Assembly (NCBI GenBank): GCA_023213395.1 | Contig: CM041465.1 | Location: 82,343,741-82,407,740, forward strand | From: Cycas panzhihuaensis | Taxonomy: Eukaryota > Cycadophyta | Direction: 5' to 3' | Length of the DNA stretch: 64,000 nucleotides | Shown here: in pieces, positions 61,219 to 64,000 of the stretch | Layout: each line of letters starts with the position of its first letter | How positions within the stretch are numbered: position 1 is the stretch's first letter | Notes under the pieces: model-generated | What the model was told of the DNA's origin: nothing | The model's database searches: none | What the model saw: only the letters and a program-made list of their open reading frames with translations | Made by a program: the position numbers and the translations under genes

Positions 61219-61264
61219 TATGAATTTTAATGATAAAGATGTAGAGCAGAGTAGTAAACTATAA

Positions 61265-61704
61265 TGTTAGAATATATAATGTAAACTTTATGTTTCTTAA
61301 TGTTATTATTTAGTCACATGTCTTAAATATAATTTAAGTGATTATAATGTTATAAACTTATGTTTAATTTAATAATTTGTGGATGGTTGTTGAAATGTAG
61401 AACTGCATTCCAACGAACCTCCGTTGTATTTATTCATCTCCTAAATTCATGGAGTAGGTTCCAGGAACCTAGGAGGTCTGTCCAAATGCCTGACTAAAGG
61501 CTATTTTAGGGGTTGATTGTTTTGTATAGTAGTTTCAATTATTTATTAATAAAATCTAGCTTAGGAGGTGGTTTTTCTTCCCAAGAAGGAGTTTTCTACC
61601 TGTCAATCTATGTGTGCTTATGCAGTGTTATCTTTTAGTAATTTCCTATTATTATTTACATTTCTTGATCCTATTAATGTTGCATTTGTGCCTTTATTCT
61701 TACA
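61265..61704 (+). repeat. 5' LTR of A2
   Basis: TGTTAGAATATATAATGTAA ... CTTTATTCTTACA, homologous to 4288-4743. AATAAAA at 61547-61553 is a likely poly(A) signal, just before the GGAGGTGG...CTACCT stem. Inserted into the H LTR. Confidence 0.85.
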
Positions 61705-61716
61705 TGGTATCATAGT
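61705..61716 (+). other. primer-binding site of A2
   Basis: TGGTATCATAGT abuts the LTR. Single copy. Confidence 0.75.
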
Positions 61717-63050
61717 GAAAATGCAGAGATAAAAGAAAACTATCATGGTCAATAATTTGAGGTAAGCAGTCAAGCACTAGAGGAACAAAAAGTATATGCC
61801 CATATTTAATTGGGCTCACATTGATTATAATAACACATGGACTGTACAAAATAGAGCAGATTCAGAACCTTGAAGATAAAGATATCAACGTTCCAGACAT
61901 AAGAATCTGCTAGAAATTTTTAAAAGCCAAGACTGGGCTCCAAATATAAAGATATATCCACATATATGGGGTCCCTGCATGATACAAGTCATCCTCGCTT
62001 GGGCTTATACAAAATATATCTGGAGTAGAGCTTCAAACCTTAGGCTGAAGGATCTACCTTGGCACAGCTATTACATGAAGCATCACACTAAAGCTATGTT
62101 AAATCACTCCCAATATCCACACCAAGGTGATAGGGCTTTGGTGGTTTCCTAACAAGCATAAACTCAAAGTAAAGTCCATCTGGATAGGCATTACCTCTGA
62201 TCGGAAAAATAGTGGCAAAATTAGTTGAAGAAACTGGGGCTATCACGTCCCTTTTCACATAGCTGAAAGGCAGAGATGGAGACAAGAGATCATCCAATCC
62301 TACTCCTAGTTTCCTGAGAAGACCCTGTAATACACTACTTAGAGCCGTATGGCTTTCTGGAAGGTTGCTAACATATTTGACACCATTCTCCTCTTCATCT
62401 GACCCTAAAATTGGGAGCCCAATGCAAAATTACCAGAGACAATGCACTGGCCAATAGGAAGACAAAAATCTTTCTCTGACATTTAGCCCTCATATATGAA
62501 GGGGACCTTCACACAACAGCATCAAGAAGTAAACCCACCTTAAGTATGACTCCACGGCCCTGGGAATGGGAATAAGTATCGACCTACAACAAAATAAAAT
62601 GAAGACCTGCACCGTCGACCGTAACTGCTCTCATTGAGCCAAAGAACTAGACTGGAACCCCAATCATTGCCTCTCCATCTCTGTCTCCTCTACAGCCTAT
62701 AACCTATCAAAGTATTGAAGACTTAGCAGATTTGGCATGTTCAAATCGTTTCAACCTGCAGAAGCTAAACGTGCTGCAACAAAACAAAGACGAAAGAGAG
62801 AATCTGGACCACCTGTCTCTGTCTTCGTCTCTTCTCCAACCTTCTCTAGCCTGCAAACAGAGCGCAGATGACATTGCCTTGCAGACCTGTAAAAAGATAG
62901 CACAGTCGTTATCTCAACCCCTCTGCATTTGGATCGCCATCACCTACGTTGACCTACAGAAACACAAAGAGCACGGCCATCGCAATGAGGTAGGGTTTCT
63001 ACCCTTTTCCCCCCCAGACCTCAATACATGTTAAAATTTAATTCTGTGTT
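61717..63050 (+). other. GC-richer leader segment of A2
   Basis: Clearly richer in G and C than the rest of the window and not repeat-like, which suggests captured host DNA. It contains the minus-strand open fragment 62094-62429. A plus-strand open frame at 62732-63034 (100 codons, possible ATG at 62732) has no recognised motif and may be fortuitous. Confidence 0.45.
62094..62429 (-). pseudogene. captured gene fragment, part resembling UPL3/UPL4 HECT ubiquitin ligase
   Basis: An uninterrupted minus-strand frame of 111 codons ending in TAG and preceded by an in-frame TAA, with no ATG near its start, so it looks like one exon. It contains TALSSVLQGLLRKLGVGLDD, close to a segment (LQGLLRKLGAGLDDLLPS) that I recall from the N-terminal, armadillo-repeat part of the plant E3 ligases UPL3/UPL4. 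The rest (VSSTNFATIFPIRG, YPDGLYFEFMLVRKPPKPY) I cannot place. It lies antisense inside the A2 leader. The match comes from memory, so the family is tentative. The absence of stops, in a window full of them, supports a recent or host origin. Confidence 0.45.
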
Positions 63051-64000
63051 ATAAATCAAAACAAATCCATCAGGTCCAAGGTTTGTTTTATTTTTTTTTA
63101 TATATATAGTTATATATATATTAAGAATATTAAACCTTAGACTTTAATAATAAAACCTAAACCTTAATCACTTTTTTTATTTGAATTAAATCAACCCCCC
63201 CCCCCCCCTTCCCTTATTATACTTAATACAATCAAATACAATCTCCTCCTTTTTCTATTATGCCTTGATCCTAATCTAATTAATACCCCCCATTGTTTAT
63301 TTAACTTAAATCAAACATGATTTAAAACAACCCCTCCCCCCTTTATAATACCTTTATTCAAATAAATTTAAATAACCCCCCCCCCCCTCTCAATTATTAC
63401 TTTTTTTATTTAATTCATTATTGTATATTAATTAAATACAAACCTTCTTTTTTTTTATTTTTAATGTAATCAACATCAAACCCTTCCTTTTATTACATTC
63501 TCCCCTTTCTCCCCCCCCCCACACATTTTATTTATTTTTTTCTCATTATAATTGATATATAAACAAAACTCTTTCCTTTTAATTTTTAAAATTAACCTTC
63601 TCTTTATAAGGTATTTACAACCTTTAACCCCTTATTTTTATTATCTTTTAAATTTTCACTACACCTTTCTTCAAGTACATTTTAATGATTAAACTCAACT
63701 ACATTTTAATGTTAAAATCACTTGAAACGAATATAGTTAATCTTAGGTAAATCAAAATTAACTTTTCACCATTATATTTATTTTATTAATCATATTCATT
63801 CCTTTTATTATACTCTTTTTTATTACTATTTCTCCCCAACACTTAATCTATAGATTTGAATTATGCCATTTAATCCTTAAAATTATACATCTATTTCTTA
63901 AAATAAAAAGGAAAATTAAATACATTAGTTACAAAGTTGTTTTTAGGTAAAACACTTACTTTGTTAAGGGGAATTGTTTATTTTTTAAGGGGGGTATTTT
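63051..64000 (+). repeat. C-rich degenerate repeat block, leader of A2
   Basis: Runs of 8-15 C near 63196, 63377 and 63511 in AT-rich sequence, on the same pattern as 1-900. TAAATCAAAATTAAC at 63750-63764 matches the window start. Confidence 0.7.

Larger units (their letters stand above)
59383..61264 (-). mobile_element. element H, relative of G, interrupted by A2
   Basis: Minus-strand element. A piece of its 5' LTR (61221-61264, TGAATTTTAATGATAAAG) resembles a copy at 59383-59425 (TGAAGGTTAATGATAGAG), taken as the 3' LTR. 60330-61177 is the leader shared with G (5647-6973). The 5' LTR is cut after 44 bp by the A2 insertion. No coding sequence was recognised in 59540-60330. Confidence 0.5.
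61265..64000 (+). mobile_element. Ty1/copia retrotransposon A2, 5' part
   Basis: Second member of family A, running off the right edge. 5' LTR, primer site, a 1.3 kb leader with an antisense gene-like fragment, and the C-rich repeat. By comparison with A1, gag should begin about 200-250 bp beyond the window, because 63960-64000 matches 727-775 and A1 gag starts near 960. Confidence 0.75.

Noticed and set aside
62732-63034. 100-codon plus-strand frame as a host gene
   Set aside because: No recognisable domain, composition like untranslated sequence, and it ends at the C-rich repeat. Left only as a note under the A2 leader.

Overview
This is plant nuclear DNA, very AT-rich, made almost entirely of old transposable elements nested in one another. 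I found no intact host gene, tRNA, rRNA or CRISPR array. The retroelement types (Ty1/copia with initiator-tRNA-Met-type primer sites, Ty3/gypsy, and a plant LINE whose pol carries RNase H) mark a seed plant. The low GC, heavy decay and absence of genes would suit a large gymnosperm-type genome, but the species cannot be fixed from this sequence.

Layout. 1-4743: 3' part of a copia element (A1) whose C-rich leader lies at the window start. 4891-5646: (TA)n array. 5647-7356: leader, doubled primer site and LTR of a minus-strand element (G). 7357-11640: mostly unassigned, with a dispersed short repeat and a gag relic. 11641-28106: non-autonomous family F, holding a three-deep nest: F1 contains copia C (minus, perfect TTACA target duplication), which contains D (plus, 18044-24030). 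28107-32353: unassigned, with one direct-repeat pair. 32354-48696: a pair of related LTRs (I) bracketing a decayed minus-strand copia pol (J), a tripled primer site at 38.1 kb, a young 5'-truncated LINE, a 1.8 kb (TA)n array, and element E. 48697-52040: unassigned. 52041-59382: decayed minus-strand gypsy (L), with F2 inserted in its integrase. 59383-61264: element H, a relative of G. 61265-64000: 5' part of a second copy of family A (A2), including an antisense host-gene-like fragment and the same C-rich leader repeat that opens the window.

Main points. (1) In D, E, G, H, K and the 38.1 kb element the primer-binding site is tandemly repeated (units of about 29-41 bp). In D and E all copies but the last have become part of both LTRs. 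(2) D, E and G share a promoter layout: two splice-donor-like GGTAAGT sites (one of the pair lost from D's 3' LTR), a GA/CT stem, a TATA box, then a short hairpin whose stem changes in a compensatory way between families. (3) D and E carry only a gag-like reading frame with a shared C-terminal tail and no pol. (4) Family A appears to have a long leader with a captured gene fragment and a C-rich repeat block. All of this comes from reading by eye; alignments and database searches would be needed to firm it up.
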